A stretch of DNA of 64,000 nt from Nemophila menziesii (GCA_029959085.1 JARWIR010000050.1:1488001-1552000), one strand, 5' to 3'; positions 1-12,778 are shown, counted from the stretch's first letter. Program-made: numbers and translations. The notes: generated by a model not told the origin, from the letters alone.

Positions 1-3000
1 TATTTCCTATTATTTTACAAAGAATTTTTTATCTTTATAAAAAAAGTTCTGAATACCCCAAATAAAAGTAAATTATCTCTTACAACACCCTTTCAACCCC
101 TTCCTCATCAACTTGATTTTCTTCCTTTTTAATTTTTGCGAGGTCATTTTCTTTTTCAGGCATGTCCTTATTAGTGGCTTGTGCAGCCTCGTCGGAGATT
201 ATGGTTTTATAGCTAAATAACTAAGTTTGAGCAAAAATTAAAGTTAGAGTAATAATATTCAGCCCAAAATAAGGTCTTTTATCCAGCCCAGTTAAAACCA
301 TATAATGTTAATTGTTTTACAACAGACTGGGCTTTGAATATTTAACATACTGCTTGGACAGTTCATAATAACAAGAAACAAAATTATAAATGATAAGATT
401 ATTTTATTATTTTTCATTGCCCGATGACTTTATTTATTGTTGGGATGTTATTTTTGGTGGATTTGTTCGGATTATTTCATCAGTATTTAAAAGTGAGGTA
501 GTGTTCTTTAACATATAAAGAAAAAGAAACCATAATTATAAAATATACACCTATGGTCTTTTTTTTCTCTCAACTCTCATTTCTCTCCCTTCTCATAACA
601 TTTATTATATATACACCAAAGCTTTCTTAATGGGATTAATTACACTCACATTACGCTTTTCTTCTTTCTCATAGATATGTCTTCTTACTTTCTTTGTCAT
701 CATATGCTATGTAAACAGTAATTTCACATATTATGAGTTAGGTCTAAAGATGGTAAGCCATGTTATTGGAAACCATAAATTTAGAAATTTAGTAGAGTAT
801 TTGTTAGAAAAGTTTTGTGAAAAATTGGGATTTATTACATCATGGAGCGTTACTATTTTTTAAAGCCTTTTCTTAAATTAGTAGTAAAATGAAGCAAGAA
901 TACTGAATTTGGGGCTTGCAAATTTGTACTTATCAACAAAAGTTTCGTGATTTTGAATTTTGACTACAACAAAAGTATCAATGAACTACATGGCTTCAGG
1001 ATATTTCTACAAAAATTCGCAAGTGGAGAGTCACCAGCGTAGAATTGATTTTGTTATGAATTTGTTTGAGGAACATAAGTATTCTTCTATCTTTCTATTA
1101 ATTTTGGGTGCTTTATATCCCTTTTACTACTATCATTACTGTGTGTGAGTAATGAGTTGATCATACAATTTGTGTGTAGTTAAAAGGCAGTTGCAAAGGC
1201 ATTTTATGTAGAAATGTTGCTAGCTTGTCCAAGAAAGGAACCGTGGGAGACAAAGAAGGAAGAGGGGATTTACTTTATAGTTAGGAATATGATGTCAACA
1301 TCTTTTATATTTTTTATAGCTACCATTGTATTTGAGGAACATGAAGAATATGTGATGTATTTAGATATTAGGTTTTCATAATGCCTTGCGAGTAATAAGT
1401 TGGGTGGTTCTCATTATTAAAGAACGCATATTATATTATTGATAGTTTTTCATTCTAATGATTAAGTTTAAAGTGATATTTAATTATTTATTTTCTTAAT
1501 ATTTAATATATTTCGATACAAATAACCCGAAATTGTAAACCTTAAAAAATCTTAGTGTTCATACTAATATTAAAAGAAATCAAAAGCCACCAGTGTTGTT
1601 GAAGTTTTGGAGCGAAACAAGTGCATTTGAAATTCCCTTATCTGATCCAAACAAATTTGCTGAATGTATCCAAAAGGTATATTGAAAATTTTGTTAGCTT
1701 TAATTGAATTACATGTTTGGTCCATTTATTATGTGAACTAGAATTATAGTTAAGTGTTTATATAATATAGTCTAGCCAAATGTTTCATTTTTTCATATAT
1801 ACTACTATGCAAAATAACCATTATAACTATATGTTTTAAAATTTCAACACAAGAATTATTATTAATGAAATTTTAAGAAATCTTGTAATTCAAATCAAGA
1901 ACGGATTCTAAACATATAACAAATAATGGCCAAAAAATAATAGACAAAAAAAAAAAGAACAAATGTGTGTGTATATATATATATATATTTATCATTCTTC
2001 ATTACATGAGAGAGTGATTTCACTATATTGTGTGAAACACTAGAGCAAATATTAAATTTTCTTGACGCCTGCAATCTCAAGCTAGCATATGTGTTCCAGT
2101 ATTTCCACTTTCTTCTACTTTACCAAGTACAAGGAATTTTATTTCCTTAGACAACTCCTTGTTAGATAATGAGGAGGTTGGAAATGAAGAGATATTACCT
2201 ACTTCTCCCACCTCACAATAATGAAGAGATTCAAACTCTACCAATACTTGAATTGTTAAAGAAGCATAACCTTGTTTTTTGAATGCCATCTTTTGATGAT
2301 ACTCTCCATATTAGTTATGGTTGAAGAATATAACCATTACCGTCTTTCTAAAGTTGAGCTACTCATACTTCTCCTCTTTTGGGTCATGGGAAGTGTTATA
2401 CTTGTCCTTTTTGGGGCCAAGAAAAGTGTTATGCTTGTTGCTATTTCCCAATGTAAAATTCTTCCTGGATAGATAAATGAACATGTAAGGCAACATATCG
2501 TATTTTTGTAAAAAAATAATTAAAGGTCTAAATCAAGTTACTCATTGGAAAACACGGTACCCCTAACTCAAGGGTAGTTCCACCCCTAATAATTGCCATG
2601 GAACTCGAATGGTGGACTCAAAATATTTAACTATAGTTAATTATAACTAGTGCCAAAAACGTAGAAAAGTATAATCAATTTATGAAGTAAATTTAAGCCT
2701 ATAAATCATACATCATTATAGGAAGAAATTCCAAGTTAATTTACACTCTAATAATTTATAACCCAGTAGTGTTGATCAAACAAACATAATAATTAAACTT
2801 TTATTTTAAAGAGAAATTACATATTATAACTTTAACTACAAAAAAAGGGGTTAGTTTCTATATCGTAATTAACATAAACAGACTAATGACCTTGATCAAT
2901 TTGATTTCAAACAAAAAATCAATTACTAAATAAATTAATATCTTATTCACTTATAAATTATCTTTACAAGGATCCATTCAATCTAACATCTAATTGTACT

Positions 3001-3302
3001 AATATGATAAAATGTTAATAATTAATGAATCATATAAAAGAAACTTCAATTATTCTTAAAACCCAAAGACTAAAAATGAAGAGTGAGCACTGCCATAATA
3101 AAAATAATGATAAAAATTAAATATTGGGTAGCATATAAATAAAAATATTAACAAAAAACAACGAAGTAGCAATGTGAATAATATAAATCAAACCTTTTCA
3201 TATTTTTTTATAAAAAAAATCCTAAAAGGTAAAGACAAAATATTGTAATAGAACTACATTATTACACAACATTATTTAAAATATTACAAACAAATTTTCA
3301 AC
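1..3302 (+). repeat. Unit U1 (alpha, C-type 3' end, 395-bp deletion)
   Basis: This 3302-bp copy carries the 395-bp deletion at junction 194/195 and a damaged telo-box (TTATGGTTT). The TTG-start plus ORF is at 960-1148. The 68-codon plus ORF is broken by TAA at 1379-1381. The 70-codon minus ORF is at 2077-2289. The microsatellite at 1964-1990 is short and decayed, ending TTTATC. The exon-like stretch has the allele tttggagcgaaac, otherwise seen only in U17. An A-run at about 1946-1956 has absorbed a C found in other copies. Confidence 0.95.
187..202. other. Breakpoint of the 395-bp deletion (U1)
   Basis: CCTCGTCG is joined straight to GAGATTATGG. In full-length copies these ends are separated by 395 bp (in U3, bases 6810-7204). 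A CG dinucleotide occurs at both ends, so end joining with two-base microhomology is the simplest origin. The lost part covers the minus-strand basic exon-like segment and its leader, leaving the acidic ORF abutting the promoter block. Confidence 0.9.
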
Positions 3303-5268
3303 TATTTCCTATTATTTTACAAAGAATTTTTTATCTTTATAAAAAAAGTTCTGAATACCCCAAATAAAAGTAAATTATCTCTTACAACACCCTTTCAACC
3401 CCTTCCTCATCAACTTGATTTTTCTTCCTTTTTAATTTTTGCGAGGTCATTTTCTTTTTCAGGCATGTCCTTATTAGTGGCTTGTGCAGCCTCGTCGGAG
3501 ATTATGGTTTTATAGCTAAATAACTAAGTTTGAGCAAAAATTAAAGTTAGAGTAATAATATTCAGCCCAAAATAAGGTCTTTTATCCAGCCCAGTTAAAA
3601 CCATATAATGTTAATTGTTTTACAACAGACTGGGCTTTGAATATTTAACATACTTCTTGGACAGTTCATAATAACAAGAAACAAAATTATAAATGATAAG
3701 ATTATTTTAGTATTTTTCATTGCCTGATGACTTTATTTATTGTTGGGATGTTATTTTTGGTGGATTTGTTCGAATTATTTCATCAGTTTTTAAAAGTGAG
3801 GTAGTGTTCTTTAACATATAAAGAAAAAGAAACCACAATTATAAAATATACACCTATGGTCTTTTTTTTTCTCTCAACTCTCATTTCTCTCTCTTCTCAT
3901 AACATTTATTATATATACACCAAAGCTTTCTTAATGGGATTAATTACACTCACATTACGCTTTTCTTCTTTCTCATAGATATGTCTTCTTACTTTCTTTG
4001 TCATCATATGCTATGTAAACAGTAATTTCACATATTATGAGTTAGGTCTAAAGATGGTAAGCCATGTTATTGGAAACCATAAATTTAGAAATTTAGTAGA
4101 GTATTTGTCAGAAAAGTTTTGTGAAAAATTGGGATTTATTACATCATGGAGCGTTACTATTTTTTAAAGCCTTTTCTTAAATTAGTAGTAAAATGAAGCA
4201 AAAATACTGAATTTGGGGCTTGCAAATTTGTACTTATCAACAAAAGTTTCGTGATTTTGAATTTTGACTACAACAAAAGTATCAATGAACTACATGGCTT
4301 CAGGATATTTCTACAAAAATTCGCAAGTGGAGAGTCACCAGCGTAGAATTGATTTTGTTATGAATTTGTTTGAGGAACATAAGTATTCTTCTATCTTTCT
4401 ATTAATTTTGGGTGCTTTATATCCCTTTTACTACTATCATTACTGTGTGTGAGTAATGAGTTGATCATACAATTTGTGTGTAGTTAAAAGGCAGTTGCAA
4501 AGGCATTTTATGTAGAAATGTTGCTAGCTTGTCCAAGAAAGGAACCGTGGGAGACAAAGAAGGAAGAGGGGATTTACTTTATAGTTAGGAATATGATGTC
4601 AACATCTTTTATATTTTTTATAGCTACCATTGTATTTGAGGAACATGAAGAATATGTTATGTATTTAGATATTAGGTTTTCATATTGCCTTGCGAGTAAT
4701 AAGTTGGGTGGTTCTCATTATTAAAGAACGCATATTATATTATTGATAGTTTTTCATTCTAATGATTAAGTTTAAAGTGATATTTAATTATTTATTTTCT
4801 TAATATTTAATATATTTTGATACAAATAACCCAAAATTGCAACCCTTAACAAAATCTTAGTGTTCATACTAATATTAAAAGAAATCAAAAGCCACCAGTG
4901 TTGTTGAAGTTTTGGATCAAAACAAGTGTATTTGAAATTCCCTTATCTGATCCAAACAAATTTGCTGAATGTATCCAAAAGGTATATTGAAAATTTTGTT
5001 AGCTTTAATTGAATTACATGTTTGGTCCCTTTTTTATGTGAACTAGAATTATAGTTCAGTGTTTATATAATATAGTCTAGCCAAATGTTTCATTTTTTCA
5101 TATATACTACTATGCAAAATAACCATTATAACTATATGTTTTAAAATTTCAACCCAAGAATTATTATTATTGAAATTTTAAGAAATCTTGTAATTCAAAT
5201 CAAGAACGGATTCTAAACATATAACAAATAATGGCCAAAAAATAATAGACAAAAAACAAAAGAACAAA

Positions 5269-5307
<39 letters not shown>

Positions 5308-6615
5308 TTCTTCATTACATGAGAGAGTGATTTCACTATATTGTGTGAAACACTAGAGCAACTATTAAATTTTCTTGACGCCTGCAATCTCAAGCTAGCA
5401 TATGTGTTCCAGTATTTCCAATTTCTTCTACTTTACCAAGTACAAGGAATTTTATTTCCTTAGACAACTCCTTGTTAGATAATGAGGAGGTTGGAAATGA
5501 AGAGATATTACCTACTTCTCCCACCTCACAATAATGAAGAGATTCAAACTCTACCAATACTTGAATTGTTAAAGAAGCATAACCTTGTTTTTTGAATGCC
5601 ATCTTTTGATGATACTCTCCATATTAGTTATGGTTGAAGAATATAACCATTACCGTCTTTCTAAAGTTGAGCTACTCATACTTCTCCTCTTTTGGGTCAT
5701 GGGAAGTGTTATACTTGTCCTTTTTGGGGCCAAGAATAGTGTTATGCTTGTTGCTATTTCCCAATGTAAAATTCTTCCTGGATAGATAAATGAACATGTA
5801 AGGCAACATATCGTATTTTTGTAAAAAAATAATTAAGGGTCTAAATCAAGTTACTCATTGGAAAACACGGTACCCCTAACTCAAGGGTAGTTCCGCCCCT
5901 AATAATTGCCATGGAACTCGAATGGTGGACTCAAAATATTTAACTATAGTTAATTATAACTACTGCCAAAAACGTAGAAAAGTATAATCAATTTATGAAG
6001 TAAATTTAAGCCTATAAATCATACATCATTATAGGAAGAAATTCCAAGTTAATTTACACTCTAATAATTTATAACCCAGTAGTGTTGAACAAACAAACAT
6101 AATAATTAAACTTTTATTTTAAAGAGAAATTACATATTATAACTTTAACTACAAAAAAAGGGGTTAGTTTCTATATCGTAATTAACATAAACAGACTAAT
6201 GACCTTGATCAATTTGATTTCAAACAAAAAATCAATTACTAAATAAATTAATATCTTATTCACTTATAAATTATCTTTACAAGGATCCATACAATCTAAC
6301 ATCTAATTGTACTAATATGATAAAATGTTAATAATTAATGAATCATATAAAAGAAACTTCAATTATTCTTAAAACCCAAAGACTAAAAATGAAGAGTGAG
6401 CACTGCCATAATAAAACTAATGATAAAAATTAAATATTGGGTAGCATATAAATAAAAATATTAACAAAAAACAACGAAGTAGCAATGTGAATAATATAAA
6501 TCAAACCTTTTCATATTTGTTTATAAAAAAAATCCTAAAAGGTAAAGACAAAATATTGTAATAGAACTACATTATTACACAACATTATTTAAAATATTAC
6601 AAACAAATTCTCAAC
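3303..6615 (+). repeat. Unit U2 (alpha, C-type 3' end, 395-bp deletion)
   Basis: This 3313-bp copy has the same deletion as U1, at junction 3497/3498, and the same damaged telo-box, so the two share a deleted ancestor. An extra T in the run near 3418-3423 shifts the minus-strand acidic ORF. The TTG-start plus ORF is at 4264-4452, the intact 68-codon plus ORF at 4518-4724, the microsatellite at 5269-5305 and the 70-codon minus ORF at 5390-5602. Confidence 0.95.
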
Positions 6616-9600
6616 TATTTCCTATTATTTTACAAAGAATTTTTTATCTTTATAAAAAAAGTTCAGAATACCCCAAATAAAAGTAAATTATCTCTTACAA
6701 CACCCTTTCAACCCCTTCCTCATCAACTTGATTTTCTTCCTTTTTAATTTTTGCAAGGTCATTTTCTTTTTCAGGCATGTCCTTATTAGTGGCTTGTGCA
6801 GCCTCGTCGTTTATCTAATTGGCAAAATTGCAAAGTCCTTATACGCCATAAACTTCTCATCCCTGATCTTTACAAATCCTAATTTTTTTAATCCAAATAA
6901 ATTTCGCCGTTTCAGCTGAAGGTAACATAAAGTCTCTCCTTCAGATTTGTCGGAACCCAAGTTTCACCTTTCATCATCTTGGTGTAAACCCGTTTCCTCC
7001 TGGCTGAAATATAATGGCCAAAGATCAAACATATAAATTATTTCTATTTACTATATGATAGTCTGGAATTGTGGCAAACATGGGTAAAAAGACAAGGGTG
7101 GAGCAAAGAGATTAGAGGAGGACTTAGATTTTTGAGGAGTGAATTTGAGTGTCTAAAGTGTACTACAAGTGTATAATGTAATGGGTGTATAGTTAAAATC
7201 TGCGGAGATTAGGGTTTTATAGCTAAATAACTAAGTTTGAGCAAAAATTAAAGTTAGAGTAATAATATTCAGCCCAAAATAAGGTCTTTTATCCAGCCCA
7301 GTTAAAACCATATAATGTTAATTGTTTTACAACAGATTGGGCTTTGAATATTTAACATACTGCTTGGACAGTTCATAATAACAAGAAACAAAATTATAAA
7401 TGATAAGATTATTTTAGTATTTTTCATGGCTCGATGACTTTATTTATTGTCGGGATGTTATTTTTGGTGGATTTGTTTGGATTATTTCACCAGTTTTTAA
7501 AAGTGAGGTAGTGTTCTTTAACATATAAAGAAAAAGAAAGCACAATTATAAAATATACACCTATGGTCTTTTTTTCCTCTCAACTCTCATTTCTCTCCCT
7601 TCTCATAACATTTATTATATATACACCAAAGCTTTCTTAATGGGATTAATTACACTCACATTACGCTTTTCTTCTTTCTCATAGATATGTCTTCTTACTT
7701 TCTTTGTCATCATATGCTATGTAAACAGTAATTTCACATATTATGAGTTAGGTCTAAAAATGGTAAGCCATGTTATTGGAAACTATAAATTTAGAAATTT
7801 AGTAGAGTATTTGTCAGAAAAGTTTTGTGAAAAATTGGGATTTATTACATCATGGAGCGTTACTATTTTTTAAAGCCTTTTCTTAAATTAGTAGTAAAAT
7901 GAAGCAAAAATACTGAATTTGGGGCTTGCAAATTTGTAATTATCAACAAAAGTTTCGTGATTTTGAATTTTGACTACAACAAAAGTATCAATGAACTACA
8001 TGGCTTCAGGATATTTCTACAAAAATTCGCAAGTGGAGAGTCACCAGCGTAGAATTGATTTTGTTATGAATTTGTTTGAGGAACATAAGTATTCTTCTAT
8101 CTTTGTATTAATTTTGGGTGCTTTATATCCCTTTTACTACTATCATTACTGTGTGTGAGTAATGAGTTGATCATACAATTTGTGTGTAGTTAAAAGGCAG
8201 TTGCAAAGGCATTTTATGTAGAAATGTTGCTAGCTTGTCCAAGAAAGAAACCGTGGGAGACAAAGAAGGAAGAGGGGATTTACTTTATAGTTAGGAATAT
8301 GAAGTCAACATCTTTTATATTTTTTATAGCTACCATTGTATTTGAGGAACATGAAGAATATGTGATGTATTTAGATATTAGGTTTTCATATTGCCTTGCG
8401 AGTAATAAGTTGGGTGGTTCTCATTATTAAAGAACACATATTATATTATTGATAGTTTTTCATTCTAATGATTAAGTTTAAAGTGATATTTAATTATTTA
8501 TTTTCTTAATATTTAATATATTTCGATACAAATAACCCAAAATTGCAACCCTTAACAAAATCTTAGTGTTCATACTAATATTAAAAGAAATCAAAAGCCG
8601 CCAGTGTTGTTGACGTTTTGGATCAAAACAAGTGCATTTGAAATTCCCTTATCTGATCCAAACAAATTTGCTGAATGTATTCAAAAGGTATATTGAAAAT
8701 TTTGTTAGCTTTAATTGAATTACATGTTTGGTCCCTTTATTATGTGAACTAGAATTATAGTTCAGTGTTTATATAATATAGTCTAGCCAAATGTTTCATT
8801 TTTTCATATATACTACTATGCAAATTAACCATTATAACTATATGTTTTAAAATTTCAACACAAGAATTATTATTAATGAAATTTTAAGAAATCTTGTAAT
8901 TCAAATCAAGAACGGATTCTAAACATATAACAAATAATGGCCAAAAAATAATAGACAAAAAACAAAAGAACAAATGTGTGTGTATATATATATATATATA
9001 TATCATTCTTCATTACATGAGAGAGTGATTTCACTATATTGTGTGAAACACTAGAGCAACTATTAAATTTTCTTGACGCCTGCAATCTCAAGCTAGCATA
9101 TGTGTTCCAGTATTTCCAATTTCTTCTACTTTACCAAGTACAAGAAATTTTATTTCCTTAGACAACTCCTTGTTAGATAATGAGGAGGTTGGAAATGAAG
9201 AGATATTACCTACTTCTCCTACCTCCCAATAATGAAGAGATTCAAACTCTACCAATACTTGAATTGTTAAAGAAGCATAACCTTGTTTTTTGAATGCCAT
9301 CTTTGATGATACTCTCCATATTAGTTATCGTTGAAGAATATAACCATTACCGTCTTTCTAAAGTTGAGCTACTCATACTTCTCCTCTTTTGGGTCATGGG
9401 AAGTGTTATACTTGTCCTTTTTGGGGCCAAGAAAAGTGTTATGCTTGTTGCTATTTCCCAATGTAAAATTCTTCCTGGATAGATAAATGAACATGTAAGG
9501 CAACATATCGTATTTTTGTAAAAAAATAATTAAAGGTCTAAATCAAGTTACTCATTGGAAAACACGGTACCCCTAACTCAAGGGTAGTTCCGCCCCTAAT

Positions 9601-10312
9601 AATTGCCATGGAACTCGAATGGTGGACTCAAAATATTTAACTATAGTTAATTATAACTAGTGCCAAAAACGTAGAAAAGTATAATCAATTTATGAAGTAA
9701 ATTTAAGCCTATAAATCATACATCATTATAGGAAGAAATTCCAAGTTAATTTACACTCTAATAATTTATAACTCAGTAGTGTTGATCAAACAAACATAAT
9801 AATTAAACTTTTATTTTAAAGAGAAATTACATATTATAACTTTAACTACAAAAAAAGGGGTTAGGTTCTATATCGTAATTAACATAAACTGACTAATGAC
9901 CTTGATCAATTTGATTTTAAATAAAAAATCAATTATTAAATAAATTAATATCTTATTCACTTATAAATTATCTTTACAAGGATCCATTCAATCTAACATC
10001 TAATTGTACTAATATGATAAAATGTTAATAATTAATAAATCATATAAAAGAAACTTCAATTATTCTTAAAACCCAAAGACTAAAAATGTAGAATGAGCAC
10101 TGCCATAATAAAACTAATGATAAAAATTAAATATTGGGTAGTATATAAATAAAAATATTAACAAAAAACAACGAAGTAGCAATGTGAATAATATAAATCA
10201 AACCTTATCATATTTTTTTATAAAAAAAATCCTAAAAGGTAAAGACAAAATATTGTAATAGAACTACATCATTACACAACATTATTTAAAACATTACAAA
10301 CAAATTCTCAAC
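6616..10312 (+). repeat. Unit U3 (alpha, T-type 3' end)
   Basis: First full-length copy (3697 bp). The minus-strand gene relic has the long allele at the small indel (TTTCAGCTG near 6911). The base of the telo-box reads TGCGG. The right arm of the site II hairpin is changed to ATTGGGCT. Plus ORFs are at 7970-8158 and 8224-8430, the microsatellite at 8975-9003 and the 70-codon minus ORF at 9088-9300. One T is missing just upstream of that ORF's ATG compared with other copies. Confidence 0.95.
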
Positions 10313-11270
10313 TATTTCCTATTATTTTACAAAGAATTTTTTATCTTTATAAAAAAAGTTCTGAATACCCCAAATAAAAGTAAATTATCTCTTACAACAA
10401 CCTTTCAACCCCTTCCTCATCAACTTGATTTTCTTCCTTTTTAATTTTTGCAAGGTCATTTTCTTTTTCAGGCATGTCCTTATTAGTGGCTTGTGCAGCC
10501 TCGTCGTTTATCTAATTGGCAAAATTGCAAAGTCCTTATACGCCATAAACTTCTCATCCCTGATCTTTACAAATCCTAATTTTTTTAATCCAAATAAATT
10601 TCGCCGTTTCAGCGGAAGGTAACATAAAGTCTCTCCTTCAGATTTGTCGGAACCCAAGTTTCACCTTTCATCATCTTGGTGTAAACCCGTTTCCTCCTGG
10701 CTGAAATATAATGTCCAAAGATCAAACATATAAATTATTTCTATTTACTATATGATAGTCTGGAATTGTGGCAAACATGGGTAAAAAGACAAGGGTGGAG
10801 CAAAGAGATTAGAGGAGGACTTAGATTTTTGAGGAGTGAATTTGAGTGTCTAAAGTGTACTACAAGTGTATAATGTAATGGGTGTATAGTTAAAATCTGC
10901 GGAGATTAGGGTTTTATAGCTAAATAACTAAGTTTGAGCAAAAATTAAAGTTAGAGTAATAATATTCAGCCCAAAATAAGGTCTTTTATCTAGCCCAGTT
11001 AAAACCATATAATGTTAATTGTTTTACAACAGACTGGGCTTTGAATATTTAACATACTGCTTGGACAGTTCATAATAACAAGAAACAAAATTATAAATGG
11101 TAAGATTATATTAGTATTTTTCATGGCTCGATGAATTTATTTATTGTTGGGATGTTATTTTTGGTGGATTTGTTCGGATTATTTCACCAGTTTTTAAAAG
11201 TGAGGTAGTGTTCTTTAACATATAAAGAAAAAGAAAGCACAATTATAAAATATACACCTATGATCTTTTT

Positions 11271-11456
11271 TTCCTCTCAACTCTCATTTCTCTCCCTTCT
11301 CATAACATTTATTATATATACACAAAAGCTTTCTTAATGGGATTAATTACACTCACATTACGCTTTTCTTCTTTCTCATAGATATGTCTTCTTACTTTCT
11401 TTGTCATCATATGCTATGTAAACAGTAATTTCACATATTATGAGTTAGGTCTAAAA
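11271..11456 (+). other. Plus-strand leader-like region (U4) with a 14-codon ORF
   Basis: Downstream of the TATA box lies a C/T-rich tract, then tattatatatacac (a second TATA-like run), then ATG GGA TTA opening a 14-codon ORF that ends at a TAG inside cttctttctcatag. That pyrimidine-rich TAG also looks like a splice acceptor. Directly after it a frame opens that runs through into the 37-codon ORF. No matching donor can be assigned with confidence. Confidence 0.3.
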
Positions 11457-11570
11457 ATGGTAAGCCATGTTATTGGAAACCATAAATTTAGAAATTTAGT
11501 AGAGTATTTGTCAGAAAAGTTTTGTGAAAAATTGGGATTTATTACATCATGGAGCGTTACTATTTTTTAA
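11457..11570 (+). pseudogene. 37-codon plus ORF, part of a longer open frame (U4)
   Basis: ATG opens 37 codons (MVSHVIGNHKFRN, then LVEYLSEKFCEKLGF) ending TTTTTTTAA. The frame is open further upstream to the acceptor-like TAG about 90 nt away, giving roughly 60 codons, like an exon remnant. Beta copies (U5-U7 and others with gaataattggg) stop ten codons earlier. No family recognised and no other evidence that it is translated. Confidence 0.3.
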
Positions 11571-11687
11571 AGCCTTTTCTTAAATTAGTAGTAAAATGAA
11601 ACAAAAATACTGAATTTGGGGCTTGCAAATTTGTACTTATCAACAAAAGTTTCGTGATTTTGAATTTTGACTACAACAAAAGTATCA

Positions 11688-11855
11688 ATGAACTACATGG
11701 CTTCAGGATATTTCTACAAAAATTCGCAAGTGGAGAGTCACCAACGTAGAATTGATTTTGTTATGAATTTGTTTGAGGAACATAAGTATTCTTCTATCTT
11801 TGTATTAATTTTGGGTGCATTATATCCCTTTTACTACTATCATTACTGTGTGTGA
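11688..11855 (+). pseudogene. 55-codon plus ORF, hydrophobic C-terminus (U4)
   Basis: The first ATG in frame gives 55 codons. A longer 62-codon reading needs a TTG start, which is unlikely in a eukaryote. The N-terminal half is polar (NSQVESHQRRIDF) and the C-terminal half is a single membrane-like stretch rich in F, I, L and Y ending YYYHYCV. The frame is open in all 18 copies, but it changes freely among them (S/L, V/M/I, L/V, A/D and C/Y substitutions), as expected of young neutral copies. Not recognised. Confidence 0.3.
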
Positions 11856-11920
11856 GTAATGAGTTGATCATACAATTTGTGTGTAGTTAAAAGGCAGTTG
11901 CAAAGGCATTTTATGTAGAA

Positions 11921-12127
11921 ATGTTGCTAGCTTGTCCAAGAAAGGAACCGTGGGAGACAAAGAAGGAAGAGGGGATTTACTTTATAGTTAGGAGTATGAT
12001 GTCAACATCTTTTATATTTTTTATAGCTACCATTGTATTTGAGGAACATGAAGAATATGTGATGTATTTAGATATTAGGTTTTCATATTGCCTTGCAAGT
12101 AATAAGTTGGGTGGTTCTCATTATTAA
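11921..12127 (+). pseudogene. 68-codon plus ORF, open in alpha copies only (U4)
   Basis: An ATG ORF that starts 65 nt after the previous ORF. A charged N-terminus (PRKEPWETKKEEG) is followed by a short hydrophobic stretch (SFIFFIATIVF). It is intact in U2, U3, U4, U9, U11-U14 and, as far as visible, U18. It is one codon short in U10. A TAC-to-TAA change at codon 20 stops it in U5-U8 and U15-U17, and a separate TAA stops it in U1. Loss in about half the copies argues against a needed protein. It shares a FEEH motif with the preceding ORF. Confidence 0.3.
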
Positions 12128-12249
12128 AGAACACATATTATATTATTGATAGTTTTTCATTCTAATGATTAAGTTTAAAGTGATATTTAATTATTTATTT
12201 TCTTAATATTTAATATATTTCGATACAAATAACCCAAAATTGCAACCCT
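12128..12249. other. Short A+T-rich spacer
   Basis: This stretch between the 68-codon ORF and the exon-like segment contains only T/A-rich sequence such as tatttaattatttattttc. I see no ORF, motif or repeat beyond simple sequence. Confidence 0.6.
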
Positions 12250-12384
12250 TAACAAAATCTTAGTGTTCATACTAATATTAAAAGAAATCAAAAGCCACCA
12301 GTGTTGTTGAAGTTTTGGATCAAAACAAGTGCATTTGAAATTCCCTTATCTGATCCAAACAAATTTGCTGAATGTATTCAAAAG
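12250..12384 (+). pseudogene. Plus-strand exon-like stretch ending at AAG|GTATAT (U4)
   Basis: A frame open for about 45 codons reads KPPVLLKFWIKTSAFEIPL and then SDPNKFAECIQK. It runs into AAG|GTATAT, a good plant-type donor, with a stop soon after inside the supposed intron. The composition is normal for a soluble protein, unlike the surrounding A+T-rich DNA, so it is probably a true exon captured from a host gene. Alleles differ in U1 and U17 (WSE for WIK), U14 (P to H) and beta copies (A to S). I do not recognise the parent gene. Confidence 0.4.
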
Positions 12385-12671
12385 GTATATTGAAAATTTT
12401 GTTAGCTTTAATTGAATTACATGTTTGGTCCCTTTATTATGTGAACTAGAATTATAGTTCAGTGTTTATATAATATAGTCTAGCCAAATGTTTCATTTTT
12501 TCATATATACTACTATGCAAAATAACCATTATAACTATATGTTTTAAAATTTCAACACAAGAATTATTATTAATGAAATTTTAAGAAATCTTGTAATTCA
12601 AATCAAGAACGGATTCTAAACATATAACAAATAATGGCCAAAAAATAATAGACAAAAAATAAAAAAACAAA

Positions 12672-12694
12672 TGTGTGTGTATATATATATATAT
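12672..12694. repeat. (TG)n(TA)n compound microsatellite (U4)
   Basis: This site is present in all 17 complete units and is the most length-variable position of the array, from 23 bp (U4, U8, U14, U15) to 71 bp (U5) and 73 bp (U11). It encodes the artificial IYIYIY runs in overlapping frames, which have no protein meaning. Coordinates for other copies are in the unit entries. Confidence 0.97.
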
Positions 12695-12778
12695 CATTCT
12701 TCATTACATGAGAGAGTGATTTCACTATATTGTGTGAAACACTAGAGCAACTATTAAATTTTCTTGACGCCTGCAATC

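Noticed and set aside
960..1148. 62-codon plus ORF as a protein-coding gene
   Set aside because: Its start is TTG, the ATG version has only 55 codons, and it varies freely among copies. I kept it only as a described ORF in the reference unit.
2272..2472. Hydrophobic 66-codon plus ORF
   Set aside because: It needs a TTG start and lies antisense to the minus-strand 41- and 70-codon ORFs. Its membrane-like look comes from T-rich sequence.
6728..6919. 63-codon plus ORF with Phe-rich start
   Set aside because: TTG start, and it is the opposite strand of the acidic and basic gene relic, which has more protein-like composition.
9290..9330. C/D-box snoRNA suggested by tgatgatac and the telo-box promoter
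   Set aside because: No CTGA box at a suitable distance and no terminal stem. The promoter-like block lies elsewhere in the unit.
10392..10511. Joining acidic tail and basic segment into one protein
   Set aside because: The two lie in different frames in every copy I read. The one-base deletion in U6 does not restore the join.
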